In this document: positions 1-11,832 of the stretch, one piece after another
How positions within the stretch are numbered: position 1 is the first letter of the stretch
Layout: each line of letters begins with the position of its first letter
Assembly: GCA_947095535.1 (NCBI GenBank)
Contig: OX352773.1
Span: 212,990,093-213,054,092 of the forward strand
Direction of reading: 5' to 3'
Source of the DNA: Poecilobothrus nobilitatus
Taxonomy: Eukaryota > Arthropoda > Insecta > Diptera > Dolichopodidae
DNA length: 64,000 nt
Notes under the pieces: model-generated
What the model saw: only the letters and a program-made list of their open reading frames with translations
The model's database searches: none
What the model was told of the DNA's origin: nothing
Translations under genes and position numbers: made by a program

Positions 1-1134
1 TTCCTCTGCTGAGAGGCAACATTTATACAAAGTTTAAACTTAACAAAACTTTTAGATAGAACAACGAAAAGACGAAATAATCTTTATTAAAACGGAACTC
101 AACAAAATTGCTTTTTACTTTTTTTTTTTTTAAAGTATAGTAAAAATAAGCGAAATTTGCTTTGACTAAATGCTTTGAAAGTGAAAGTGAGGCGTGTGCG
201 TTACTAAATCGAAACCAAATTATTCAAATGTACTTCTTTAATTGAATAAAAGGCATTTCTTTAACGGATTAACGGAACAGAATGCAACATAGACTTTACA
301 ATTTTCTTGCAGCATGGAGTTTTACTGTAAAATTTTCTAGCGTGAGTGGTTCCTAAGCTATAAACGAATAAACAAAAAGGCAAACAGATAAACTTTCTGC
401 TTTATATATTACATTTTGTGCCTTCTTCTATTTTTTTGAAAATCGATATAAAATAAAGCCAATTCATTTTTTTTTTTGTGGAGGAATATGAGGTGGGACG
501 GGCATTTTTTTTTTTATTTGTAGTATATTTTCAAAGGAATAACATTCAATGAAGGATATTTATGCTAAAGAAAAAAAAAAATAAAATGGGAAATGAAATA
601 AAATTTGAAATAGAAGAAAAAAATTTCAAAAATTAATTTGTATAAAACAAAAAATATAAAGCATTTTCGAATTTTGTCAACTCAATGAAGTTCTATAGAA
701 AATAATGGGGAATGAGAATAATAAAAAACACGGAACAATAAAAAACAAAATTTGTTTTTGTTAAATAATCGGGCAACACCCTAATCGAAAAAATTAGGAC
801 CTTTAAACGTTTATAAAAATTTAATGAAAGTTAAAAAATTAAAGTTCAAATCTTTAGAACGAAATAATTTAAAAAGGTTTTTACAAAATATTGAAGATTT
901 TGTTCTTTGAATTAAAGGAAGGAGCAGTATATATAGAACTAAAATTTAAGCATTTCTGTTAAATTAAATCTAAGTAAAAGAAATTAATTCTATAATTATC
1001 AATTAATCATATTTTTCTTTTTTAATATATTTATTTAACATTTTTATTTCATATTGAATATATTTTAATTATTTTAATGAAAAGATATTTATATTATATT
1101 AATTATATGTTATTTTCTTTTTCAATAATTTCAG
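1..1134 (+). other. Dys: 3' part of an upstream dystrophin intron
   Basis: Non-coding AT-rich sequence ending in a pyrimidine-rich tract and the acceptor TTTCAG at 1129-1134. I see A/T homopolymers and no gene, RNA or recognisable mobile element. The preceding exon lies outside the window; it must end with one base of a split codon, because the exon at 1135 starts with two bases completing a codon. Confidence 0.75.
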
Positions 1135-1298
1135 TTACAAAACAAAAGAAAGAGGAAACAATATCCTCATCATCATCTTATGTACCGGGTTCTTTTACAG
1201 CAAAACAACTACCACCATCATCATCATCAACCTCAAAATCAACAAAACAAAATTTATCAACAAATTTATCTGTAACTTTTGATAAATCCGTTTTGCAG
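1135..1298 (+). CDS. Dys: Dystrophin internal exon A (Ser-rich hinge before the spectrin-like repeat)
   Basis: This 164-nt exon is bounded by TTTCAG and GCAG/GTAAAT. It starts with two bases completing a split codon and ends on a codon boundary. It encodes about 54 residues: a charged start (TKQKKEE), two Ser runs around YVPGSF and LPPSSSS, then NLSTNLSVTFDKSVLQ. It is low-complexity and polar, without heptads, as expected for a flexible linker. It reads in frame into exon B, whose ISDWL start opens helix A of a spectrin-like repeat. In human dystrophin the segment before the matching helix is hinge 3, also Ser/Thr/Pro-rich. Dystrophin is the cytoplasmic protein linking actin to the membrane dystroglycan complex. 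The frame also extends upstream into the intron to an ATG at 1077, but that part is Tyr/Phe/Ile-rich intron translation and the acceptor fits better. Identification rests mainly on the junction to exon B, since hinge sequence is poorly conserved. Confidence 0.8.
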
Positions 1299-2321
1299 GT
1301 AAATCTAATGAACACAATATTAAGACCTATAAAAATATTTATTCTTATTTTTATTTTTATAAACCAATTAGTGTTGTACATATATATATATATATATAAG
1401 TATTATTTTGATTAACTAAAATAACAAAGTGTTTAAATTCTAACCAAGCCTGAAAATAAATATTAATCCTTATTTTTAGTGAATCATTTCTAAGTAAAAT
1501 ACTCTGATAAGGTAAAAAGCAACAAAGCCTTTCAGATGAATCTAATGGTAGGCATGAAATAAAAGGAAAGAGAAAAACAAAAAGCTATTTTTATTTTATA
1601 TACCTAATACATAATTTTGACTTTCATTTATTATCTGGTTGAATCAAAAATTGATTCAAGGATTTACCGTCACTTTTTACTTTCTTCCTGTTAATTGCCA
1701 CTGTTTTACTTGATGTAAAATATTAAACAACAAAAAAAAAACAATTTTTTTTTGATTTTACAGCATAAATTATTATCTAAGATCTTGGGTTTATTTCAGA
1801 TTTACATTATTTTTACAATATACAAACATTTTTACATCTAGGAACCTTTTGCATTTTTGCTAGAGTTTTTGCGCTACGTTTTTACGAATAAATGAAACTG
1901 ATGATACTACAAAGAAAACAAAAAACAGTATTTTGCATGCCTAAAGCAATAGTAAAAATGAAAACTTTGAAAAAAAGAATCCTAAAAATCCTGTGAAAAA
2001 ATGATAAAAGACAAAACTAAGTCATAAAAAATTTACTTTCTTTGAAAACAAGATTATACAAAACAAAAAAAAACAAAAAAACACACACAATAAAAAGGAT
2101 GTAAAAAGGATGTAAAGTGTTTTCTATAAATATCACTATAATAATCAAATAACAAATTAGTGAACATGAAGTTTCTTAACCCAACAGTAAAAAAAAGCCT
2201 ACATTTTTTTTGAAAAAAGAGCATAATATGTAGTAATTTTAGTTAGGCGGTCTTTTCTTACTTTTGTCGTTATTCTATATAAATATTATTGTTCAATAAA
2301 TGAAATTTTACCAATGTCAGA

Positions 2322-2565
2322 AAAGATGTGTGAGCTGATTTCTTCCGTAATCGGAGTGAAGGGAGAGTCACATTAACTGCATAGACAGTTAAATGGTTCA
2401 GGAGTGAGAAAGTGATTACTTGTTAATCTCATTCTTCTGTATCTAGAATGAAGCACGCTAACTGTTTACCTATTTAAAGACTTAAAAGTGAGGAAGTGAT
2501 TATTTGTTGATCTCATCTCTCTTGTATACAGGAGAATGAAGGGAGATGCACGCTAAGAATTTAAA
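2322..2565 (+). repeat. Diverged tandem repeat, three units
   Basis: Three imperfect units follow each other. Each has a stretch like GTGATTa/tCTTGTTa/gATCTCAT followed by a GGAGTGAAGG/AGAATGAAGG-like block and CACGCTAA or CACATTAA. They begin near 2322, 2402 and 2484, giving a period of roughly 80-90 bp. The block is less AT-rich than its surroundings. Its function and family are unknown. Confidence 0.6.
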
Positions 2566-3304
2566 GTGATTTTCTAAATATTAGTGTAAAAAAAATTACC
2601 TATTAGTAAACAGCAAACATCTACTATAAAATAGATCCTCATACGTCTTAATCATTTATTACATGTGACATTAAATTCATAATTCATAATAAGGTTTTTA
2701 CTATACCAGACTAAATGAGTATTTGTATTACCTTAGCCTTTATATTTCATTATAATTTTTTAAACGATGGTTAAAGTATCGTTTCTTTTTTATAAAGAAA
2801 AGAAATAATACTATCATCTATATGACGTTAGGATTAAAGAACGCCGTTGATTTCCCTGTATTATTGAATTTTTAATCTCTGAAACTTAAGTTTGTATAAA
2901 ATACAATTTAAATATTATCAGATTGGTCGGATTTTTTGGTTATTGTTTACACTTCAAAACTTTCCCAAAGAATTTCTTTTTTTTTTTTAAATTTCAAAAA
3001 ATTTAAAAGAAAATGTTACAAAATCCTTTCCCGAGACCACTGATATAATTTTATAAAAGATGGAGAAGGTAAACAATTTTGTTTTGTTTTCTATAAATAA
3101 AATTCAATAAAGGAAACAGAAAAAAATATTATGAAAACAAAATAAAGAACAGAGGAAAGGAAAATTTTGAATGGTGTGGGGACTGTAAATGATGGAAATA
3201 TGCTTGTATTTAAAATAACAGCTTTTTATTATGATTACAGTTGCTATATAATATGTTTTTGCATTTTGTTCACGGTTTTAATCAGATTGTATAAAATAAT
3301 AAGT

Positions 3305-3905
3305 AAAAATATATTACTGGAACTTTAATTTTTATATCTTGCCGAAGAAAAATTTATACAGATGCCTAAGTTACAGATGTTTAAAAATAGCAAATTTTCA
3401 ATTTTTGAGCTCTAATACCTAATAAAGATCTCTAATACCTAATAAATAATCTAATACCTAATACCTAATAGGGGGTGATCCAAAAAAGATTTTTTGAAAA
3501 AACTTATATTAATTCTAAAAATTCTTTCTTGCCTCAAAATTGCAAGCACCTATCTAAAAGCGTGCCGTTGTTATGAAGCTAAAAAAATCATTCAAAATTT
3601 GGTTTTCACATAACTACACAACTACTTCATAATAAACTAAATACTTGTCGAATGACGTTTTCAGATTGAAAAAATGTTAAGTAAAACATTAGATATACGC
3701 GTTTAAAGATGGGACTTTTTCAAAGTTGGAGGGGCTGCAGCACCGTAATGGATGGGCCTTTATGAAAAAGTTGTTCTACAACATTAATTTTTTTATGAGA
3801 CCTACCCCATGGTTAACATTTATTTTTCCCTATCTTTAACGTTGTAGAAATTTTGTAAACAGATGGACGGACAAAGCGAAACTTTTGGAAATGTGCTAAA
3901 AAATC
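3305..3905 (-). repeat. Interspersed family 1, older antisense copy
   Basis: Read on the minus strand, this matches the copies at 42.6 and 62.7 kb: TTAGCACATTTCCAAAA near 3903-3885, a GTCCGTCCATCTGTTTAC tract, the block ending GAGACCTACC, one internal unit containing CATAAC and GGTTTTCACATAAC-type segments, and the CTTGCCGAAGAAAAATTT block. It has one internal unit, several small deletions and a local short-repeat expansion at 3411-3470, so it is older than the 42.6, 60.9 and 62.7 kb copies. Confidence 0.8.
3411..3470 (+). repeat. Short tandem expansion of TCTAATACCTAATA
   Basis: The motif CTAATACCTAATA recurs four to five times with small spacers inside the old family 1 copy, replacing sequence that reads CTAATAACTCATAAA in other copies. 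This looks like replication slippage seeded by the CTAATA of the element. Confidence 0.8.
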
Positions 3906-5192
3906 ATATATGTCATAGTTTCACAATGCATGTGAAATTGATCCTAAACAGGAAACTCTAAATTAGTTGAACATGAATTTTCACACTTATAATATGTATA
4001 TAAAACATTTACTTTTTATAGTATGTGTTAGAAAATCAACTGATGACGCCACATCTACAATCTACAAGCTTCAGTTTTTAATTAAATCTATTCATATTCC
4101 ATTGTTTTTTCACAAAACTTGTAAGAGTTTTATAAAGAGATAATCGCATAGTATGAAAATAATAACCACATCTTTCTAAAACTTATAAGTGTACAATGCA
4201 AAAAATTGAGGGAAAAAATTAAATAAGAACTTATAAAAGTTTTGGCAATCGCAATTTGAAATATAATAAAGGAAGTCTAAATAATATAGTACTGCAAATA
4301 TGACAAATACTAGTAGCATCTGCTCTTATTATTATTCGATTTTTTGTCAGTAGTAAATTTTCTTTACGAGGTTTTAATTTTACCAAAAATTTTCAATTCA
4401 AGAACATGCATTTTTATTAATTTTAAATATACAAAAAAATTTAAATAAATTTAGACCATGATAAATGAAAATTACTTTCCTCCATAATAAAAACAAAAAA
4501 AAACAAAAAACTTTTAGTACCTAAAATATTTTATTATTTTTATGTTAATTAAAATAAATTTATTCATTTATCCTAAGGCAAAACCTTCACAAAGCTTTAA
4601 TTGCTGATTCTTTGTTTTATTATATTCATAATATTAAAAGTAATTTTTTTTTAAAGAGTTATCATATCCTTCGTTATTTCTATTAATTCTTTTATCTGTG
4701 TATTGAAAATTCAAAAAATTTCTTTAAAAATCTTTTAAATCAAAAGAAATCACAACAACAACAACAACAATAATATAATATCTATTCATTAGAGATAAAA
4801 AAAAAAAAAAAAGAGGAAAAATAAGAAAATTGGAATACGTTTCTCTTAAATCTTCATAATCATTTTTATTCCCCTGAAGCGAAAAATTTCGAAATTTTGT
4901 TTTTTTTTTTTATCTTTATTTCACTTCTTTTACCTGCTGCCTGATTGAAGTTTTTCCTCCCTTTGATTTCCTGTTAGTTTTCTTTACTATTCCCCAAAAA
5001 AAAATGTTCTGTAAAGAATTCGAAACCGAATTGTTTGTTAAATATACTTAAACATCTTTCACTATAAAATATTTCCAAGTATTAACCATTCTTTTGTGGT
5101 AATTGTTCATCAATGCTTTATTAAATTACAAGGATTTCCCTCATATGGTTTTTTTTTTTTTCGTTTTTAATGTTTTTATTTTAATTTTCACT

Positions 5193-5212
5193 ATCATCAT
5201 CATCATCATCAT
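5193..5212 (+). repeat. (ATC)n microsatellite
   Basis: Six consecutive ATC triplets in an intron; no coding context. Confidence 0.95.
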
Positions 5213-7338
5213 TATGTCAAGGTCCTGTTATATATTTTTTTTAATTTAGATTTTATTAATGTTTTTATCGTGTGTTTATTTATATTTATATATATATATA
5301 CATATATATATTTGTGGTGCCTTTCTATTCGAAACAAAAAAGACCTTTTAAACGCTCTCTTTTTGTACCAATTGTATCAGGAATTCAGAAATCATTTTAC
5401 TCTCATCCACATAAAAATCACAAAATTTTGTGAACTTTTGTACTACTTCAGCTTTTTTATTTTTATTTTTTTTTTCTCTTTCTCATCTCGCTTTATCTCT
5501 CTTTCTTTCTTTTACTTTCTAATGATAAAAAGTAAAATTACAGAAAGGAACATAAAATAAAAATTAACGGTAAAATAAAAAAATATAATAAATAAAATGT
5601 TAATGCAAAAGACAACACAAAACAAAAAAAAAAAAAAACTTATAAGAAATTGTGACCTAAAGTGCCTTCAGGAAGTTCATTTTTCCCATTTTTTATATAT
5701 AAAAACGTGATAAAAATCCAACACAAGGATAATAGGGATAAATTTATTTTATTTATGCTTTTTTTATTTTTCTGAGAAAAATGAGAAAAAACCTTTGAGC
5801 ACATATATATAATAATCAGGATATAATAGAAAAAGAAAAACAACAACAAATTTAAATAACGAGAGTTTGAGAAAGAGAAATTTTTATCACAATTGATAAT
5901 TAGATAAAAAAAAAAAAAAAAAACTGAATATTGTCTTTTCTTCTGTTGAATTTTTTATTTCAATTTTTTTTTTTTTTCGAGTTGTTGTTGTTTTTATTAT
6001 TTAATCACATAAAAATTCAGGATATGTTATAAATACAAATAAATTAAATACACTTGTAAGGAAAAGTATATACACATATTTAAATTAATTAATCATTATC
6101 ATAATATCTTTTGTATATTAGTTTAGTTAAATCTTTGTTGGAGAGCTTTCTGTTTATTTTTTTGATTAACAATCGAAAAATAATATTAAAATTAAAATTA
6201 AAATATTAAGTCTGCTTTTTTCATTTTAAAATTTGAATTGCACCCAAAAGCCCATTTTTGCTCATATAAAGCAGCTTTTAAATATTTTTATTATATTAAA
6301 ATTTTTTTTTTTTATATTGTGAAACTAAAGGTTATGACCCAATCCTTACCTACTTTTATTTAATTTATCTTTAAATACTTTGAAGACATTATTTCTTATA
6401 GACCTTTGACGAAATACATTTCCTTTTTAATGAAATAAAAAAAAATTTTTGGTACTTTCATAAATATTCGAAAACTACTTTCAAGGTATGCTTTAAGCTA
6501 TAATTATTTTGATTACTTTCCTTTTCTTTGATTACTTTCCGCTGAATACTTTTACAAATCGAACGATGTAAGGAAATGGAAGTAAGCATTACATTCCATT
6601 ACTTTAAATTTTTGCATTATATCATCTGTAACAAAGTTTGACAACAACATCTTTATTAAATAAATATTGCATGCTTAACAAATTATGCAATATGAAGTAT
6701 GTTTAATTTTAAAAAATATTCACTGTATTTATCGGTTAATTTTTCGTACTCTAATCAATTTAGAATCAAAGTAACACTCATTTAAGCCTCTTCAGGAATT
6801 TTGAATAATAATATATAATGCCAAAAGAGAAACATAAATTATTATTCGATGTAAGAACTTTACAATTCGTTTATTGTTTCATACTCTTGTAAAAAAATCT
6901 ACAGCCAAGTAACCAATCACTTATTCAAAATAATGATTTTAAAAATATAATCTTCATAAAATAAGAGTAATATGATAGTATTTGGATATACCCTACCCCT
7001 ACTCTACACTATAATTAAAAGTTGATTCCATAGAATGGAAAATAATAAAGAATAAAACTGTAATATTATTTTATAAATTAAGGTTTTTACTGTTTTAATT
7101 ATTTTGCATACAACTGTGATAAATAAACATTTATGTATTTGACTAAAAAAAAAAAAATAAAGGAGAACTTAGAAAACCAACCATGAAATTGAATACAATA
7201 TTACAATATCCTTTTACAATATTATAATTCCGTTTTTGTTTTTTTATTATTACAGTTAGAATTAACTGTTAGAATTATATTTTTATTAAAGAAAAAAAAA
7301 AATTAAAATTTAATTTTTGTTTTTTGTTTTTATTTCAG

Positions 7339-7437
7339 ATTTCTGATTGGTTAACATTAGAACGGAATATGATCAAAAGTCAAAGTATACCAGTTGGTGA
7401 TGTTGATGCAATTCGGGTGGCTATTGAAAAACAAAAG
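7339..7437 (+). CDS. Dys: Dystrophin internal exon B (helix A of the spectrin-like repeat after the hinge)
   Basis: This exon is 99 nt or 33 codons, phase 0 at both ends, with acceptor TATTTCAG and a strong donor AAG/GTAAGTAC. It begins ISDWLTLERNMIKSQ, continues with PVGDVDAIR and ends IEKQK. The DWL opening, the KSQ, the VGD followed by an acidic residue and I, and the final KQK match human dystrophin in the same order (DWLSLLDQVIKSQ, VGDLEDI, IIKQK, from memory). That is the first helix of spectrin-like repeat R20. The conserved Trp in DWL is the usual core residue of helix A. Human exon 51 ends exactly at the KQK codon, so the intron position is conserved. Neighbouring exons A and C join without frame change. 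This is the most diagnostic of the three exons. Confidence 0.95.
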
Positions 7438-8050
7438 GTAAGTACATACACCTTAAAAAGTACATAAGTACATAAATTTTAAAAAATTCCATTATTTCAA
7501 AAATTCAGTTTATTTTAATTATAGATATTAGATATTATTATACATTTTTAAACATTAAACATTTACTTTTGTTTTCAATTAAATGTTACACACCACTTAA
7601 GGATACTTAAACCAAAAAATTTCTTTTATTCACATATTTTATTTAAATTTTTGTTTGTTTTCTGTTTATATTCTCTTTCTCTCTCTGTTTTTCTTTTTTT
7701 TTTATTTAAAATATAAATTAAATCAAAGATATTATGAAAAGTTTATTTTGAATAAATAATTTTTTTGTTAAAAGTTGGTTTTGGGGGTGGTTTATAGGGT
7801 AGTTAAAAAGAGCTTTTATTCAAATTATGTAGGTACATAACAAAAAAAAAAAAATTCATTTATTCATGACACAAACCATTTTGTTTCATTTCATATTTAA
7901 ATGATTTAACGAAAGAAAAAGTAAATATTTGACGAAGGAGAAATTAAATTTTAATATTGTTTTTTTTTTTTTTTTTGTATAAAAGATGATAAAAGTAAAA
8001 TTTTTCACATTCATTAGTGTTACCTTTTAAAGTTTATGGTAATGTAGTTA

Positions 8051-8122
8051 ATTTTAACGGTTTAGATAAATATTAAGGTTTTGAGGGTAGAAAACCTTAA
8101 TATTTATCTGAACCGTTAAAAT
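8051..8122 (+). other. Near-perfect 32-bp stem, 8-nt loop hairpin
   Basis: Arms 8051-8082 and 8091-8122 are reverse complements over 32 positions with a single difference; the loop is GAGGGTAG. In a sense-strand RNA the one difference is a U-G wobble (8063 with 8110), so the fold is fully paired. In an antisense RNA it would be an A-C mismatch. The 72-nt size is in the range of microRNA or endo-siRNA precursors. Alternatives are a recent small inverted duplication or a very short inverted-repeat transposon relic. No flanking duplication is visible. Confidence 0.85.
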
Positions 8123-9240
8123 AGAAAATATTATGAAGGAAAGTTTTAAAATTTATGCTCTTCTTATAGTTGTTTTATGTTAGTAGCTTAGGATAACTAA
8201 AATAACATGAATACTTTAAATAGTATAGCTTATAGGAGAACTAAAAAAAATTTTAAAATCATTAAAGAAATATAATAAAAAAAAAAAAATTTATAGTGTT
8301 GGCGTGAACAAGTAAAATTTTCATAATTTGACTGTTCCTTAATTTAAGAAAAGAACACTTAATACACTGAATTTATATAATTGGTATCAGTCATAGGCAG
8401 AACCATTAAAGAAAAGACGACTTCAATGTAGCTAATTGCTATGTCCTTTAATCTTTTTTTTTTTTTTTTTATTGATTTTCCAGATCAAATTTTGTATAAA
8501 CCAGATATTGAATCTAACGATGTTATTCAATGTTTATTTCAAAAAAAAATTTTTAAAAAAGTACCAACCGTAAACAAATGTATCTAAAATAATAATTACA
8601 AAAATAATATTAACATTTTTTTCACTAAAGCAATAATATTTAACAGATTTTAAAATAATAAAAATGAGAACACATTATTTATAAAATTAACATCTATTAA
8701 ATTTTTTCTTGATTTTTGTTATCGCCTTTTAAATTATACGCATTTCATAACATTTATTTCTCTTTTTTTTTTTTTGTTCTTCTTTATTATTTTGTTAACA
8801 CCCTTTTAATAACTGAATTTATTTATTGAAGAACAACATATTTTCCTTCAAAAAGAAAATAAAAAAAAAAAAAAAAGGAAATCAAACAAAAACATAGAAA
8901 ACTTATCAACTTTTTTAAATCAAGTCAATAATTATATTATTATCGTATGAAACACGAAACATTGAAAAAAAATCTGTACATAAAACCAGAGAAAATAAAA
9001 AAAAAAAAAAAAAAAAAAAGTTAAAGTTAAAATATTTGCAAGTCAGTCATTAAAATCCCATTAGTGATGGTGTAAAACCTCATTTATCTATCAGATTGTA
9101 AACAATATGTTGATAATTTATTTCCTTTTTCATTCATTGCGCCTTCCTCCTTTCGTTCAAATCATTCTCTAAACTTTTATTTAGAATTTCGGAAAAATCT
9201 AAAAAAATTTCTTTTTAGACATAAAATTATAAAGTACACA

Positions 9241-9266
9241 TTATTATTATTATTATTATTATTATT
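9241..9266 (+). repeat. (TTA)n microsatellite
   Basis: About nine uninterrupted TTA triplets in the intron. Confidence 0.95.
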
Positions 9267-9911
9267 TTGATTGTAATGAGTTTTCGTATAGGTATAGATA
9301 ATTTTTTTTTTTTTTTTTGTTTTATTGCACTTGTCACACCCCGTAACAATAGTTTTTTTAATATGTAATGTCATGAAAATTTTAAGAAATAATATGGTCC
9401 TTTATGTTTAAATTATTAACAATTCATTTATCACATTTTAATATTGTTGGTTTCTAATCGTCTCCTATTTCCCGAACCTTTTTCTAATGAAATACTATAT
9501 TAAACTGTAGACACTTTAATGGGCATTGCAATAGTTTTTGCAGGAGTTTAAAAATAAATAAAAAAAAATACCTGTTAAATAGTTTATTAGAGAACCGAAC
9601 AGACAGAATATCAAAGGATATAGAAAAGGATATTATAAACGATATATAAAAGAAAAATTTATCATTTAAAAAAAAAATTTTGTTTAGAGTATTTAGAATT
9701 TTTGGTATTTTTTTTATATTTAAGAATTTTTATATATGGGTCTGGGAATTCAAAATAAAAAATAAAAAAAAAATAATAATATTATGTTTTGTTTGTTTAT
9801 TTGTATGGTAAATTTCGTTATAATCAGAAGTTTCACAAAAATATTCTCAAAAATAACAAATAACAATAATTTCAATGTTTTTGTTTTTTACATCATGACT
9901 GAATAATTTTT

Positions 9912-10665
9912 ATACCCGTATGAACTATGTTCAAGGGTATAATAAATTTGCCATTACGTTTGTAACACCTTAAAGGAGTCGAGATAGATATAGTATCAAA
10001 GGTATGGATCGGCTCAGAATCGAATTCTGAGTCGATTAAGCCATGTACGTCCGTCCGCACGATAACTCAAAAAATAAAGGAGTTAGGAGGCTGAATTTTT
10101 TTTTACGTCACTTTTACAAAATTGTTAGTTTTGCTATTTAACTCCAGCATTTTCGGCTGCCGGGTTCGAGTAGCTGCCATACAACTTCTTTCTTTAAATG
10201 GAAATAACCCAGTGTCTATTCAATCTAGGTATCTGAAATTTTGCAAATGATGATCGAGTTTTATGGCAACAACTTCTGTAAAATTTGGTTGTGATGATAT
10301 GACAGGTTCGGATAGTTGCCATACAACTTCTCTTTTTAAATGAAAATAACTCAGTGTCTATTGAAGCTAGCTATCTGAAATTTAGTGAAAAAGTGTCGAG
10401 TTGCATGCCAAAAACTTTTGTAAAATTTGAATGGTCTAAAGCAGCCGGTTCAGGCTTTTTGCATTTCTTGGAACTTAATGAAGCTAGGCGCAATAGATTC
10501 GGGTAGCTATCATACAACTCCACAATTTACATAAATATATCTCTGTAGTTCGGTACTAAAACTCTGAATGTTTTTAAAAGATGATCAAGTTTTATAGAAA
10601 CAGGATATATTACGTTCATACGGGTATCCCAGAGTTGACACAGTCTACTCTACTGCACTCTTCCT
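9912..10665 (+). mobile_element. Interspersed family 2, most complete copy
   Basis: Bounded by a perfect 14-bp inverted repeat, ATACCCGTATGAAC at 9912-9925 and its complement at 10614-10627. The right end continues into CCCAGAGTTGACACAGTC, which is also present in the 55.7-kb copy. Inside are AGGGTATAATAAATTTGCC, the CGATTAAGCCATGTACGTCC block and GTCCGCACGATAACTC. Then come three imperfect tandem units of about 145-190 bp, each starting TTCGRRTAGCTGCCATACAA (near 10165, 10308 and 10498). No coding capacity is seen. The GTCC tract plus internal tandem units resembles non-autonomous dipteran elements (mini-me/DINE-1/Helentron-associated type); assignment to them is inference. Confidence 0.75.
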
Positions 10666-11392
10666 CGTTTATTAAAAGTTTTATTTTTAAAATATTTTTT
10701 TTTGTGGAGATAATTTAGAGTTCATTTGCAAAAAGAACTAAGTTTTATAAAATAAAATAAAAATTGTGGGTAGATAGATGACAAAACTATACAGAATAGG
10801 AGTGAAATTTGAGAAGGATTTATGAAAATTGAATTCAGTGGGGGTTACATTAGTAATTAATTGTTATTTGTCGATATTTTTTTTTAATACATTAAGTATT
10901 GGCTTTGTCTTACAAGAATTCACCACTTAATTACACAATTGTCTTCATTTAAATTTAGTTTTTGTTTGCTATTTATTTAGTATTAATCCCATATATTAAA
11001 ATATTAAAATAAAAAGAAAAAAAATTAATTTGATCTCTTAAATCCTGTCATATAAGCTCTTTATTATTTATTTTTATAATTTAAATTAGAGACTTTAAAC
11101 GTTTATAATGTACTTCTTATTATTGTAAATTATTCATTTCATTTCAAATTTTTCTCAGTTCTAACCATGGTATTTTAAAATGACGGCAATTACCGTTTTA
11201 ATTGTACAATTTTCATATTTGAGTTAAAATTTTTAAATCAATTAAAATTGAATGGCAACAAGAATAAGCGTGCCGGAAAAAGCATTTAATTATTTATTAT
11301 ACGTATATTTATATTTCTTCAGTTGGAATGTTGTTAATGTTAGAGTATAAAAGTTAATGTTTTAGAAATGATCTCAGTAGTTTTTTTTTCAG

Positions 11393-11630
11393 GTGAACTC
11401 GGAGAAGCTTTCAAAATTTCCTCCGTCAGATTTTAATACCACTTTGACAGAAGAAGTTTTGAAATCTCATATAATATTTAAACATGGAATAAATATAGGG
11501 AAATTTAAAAATAACTCTGGCCGGATAGCTTTCCCACGTTTTATAGAGACACTACGGATTTAGAGTCTAGTGATTACTGGCGCATTAATTCAGTCTACAT
11601 TAATGAAACAAAAAATAAATATAATGTTTT
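11393..11630 (+). repeat. Unnamed repeat, copy 1, with open frame
   Basis: This segment is homologous, in opposite orientation, to 17300-17478. Shared blocks in order are GCTTTCAAAATTTCCTCCGTCAGA, AACTCTGGCCGGATAG, CCACGTTTTATAGAGACACTAC and TAGTGATTACTGG. It is preceded by an acceptor-like TTTTTTTTTCAG and has an ATG-less frame open from 11381 to 11563. The second copy does not keep that frame, so coding is doubtful. Its presence twice in opposite orientations indicates an interspersed element of unknown class. Confidence 0.6.
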
Positions 11631-11747
11631 CTCAACATAGAATTGTTTTATAAACCAAAAAGGATATTATATTGATATAAACTGTTTTGTTTAAAATTTG
11701 GATAATTGACAACTTTGCTAAATTTGAAATATTTATATTCAATTTTT

Positions 11748-11832
11748 GACTATACAGCGCAGTGCGTACAACGCAATTGAGTTTTCAAGCGAAAGGTTAT
11801 TAGGTTCAAACTTGATCAGGTCAAAGTATTGT
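11748..11832 (+). repeat. Possible tRNA-derived SINE head
   Basis: An RNA polymerase III A-box-like CAGCGCAGTGCG lies at 11755-11766, and a B-box-like GGTTCAAACTT about 47 bp downstream at 11813-11823, the spacing of a tRNA gene. Between them CGC-AA-TTGA and TCAAGCG can form an anticodon-arm-like stem. The T arm and acceptor stem do not pair, so this is not a functional tRNA gene. A decayed SINE head or a chance match are both possible. Confidence 0.3.

Larger units (their letters stand above)
1299..7338 (+). other. Dys: Dystrophin intron A-B (6,040 bp, phase 0)
   Basis: Donor GTAAAT at 1299 and acceptor TATTTCAG ending at 7338. It contains a three-unit tandem repeat near 2.3-2.6 kb, an antisense copy of interspersed family 1 at about 3.3-3.9 kb and a CAT microsatellite at 5.2 kb. 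The remainder (1299-2320, 2570-3300 and 3910-7338) is AT-rich, with many A/T homopolymers and no coding signal that I can support. Confidence 0.8.

Noticed and set aside
1178..1381. Minus-strand 67-codon frame
   Set aside because: Antisense shadow of dystrophin exon A; the Asp run is the complement of its Ser codons.
5270..5560. 96-codon open frame
   Set aside because: Begins in a TA/TTTATA repeat and ends in a Phe/Ser-rich T/C tract; no protein-like composition.
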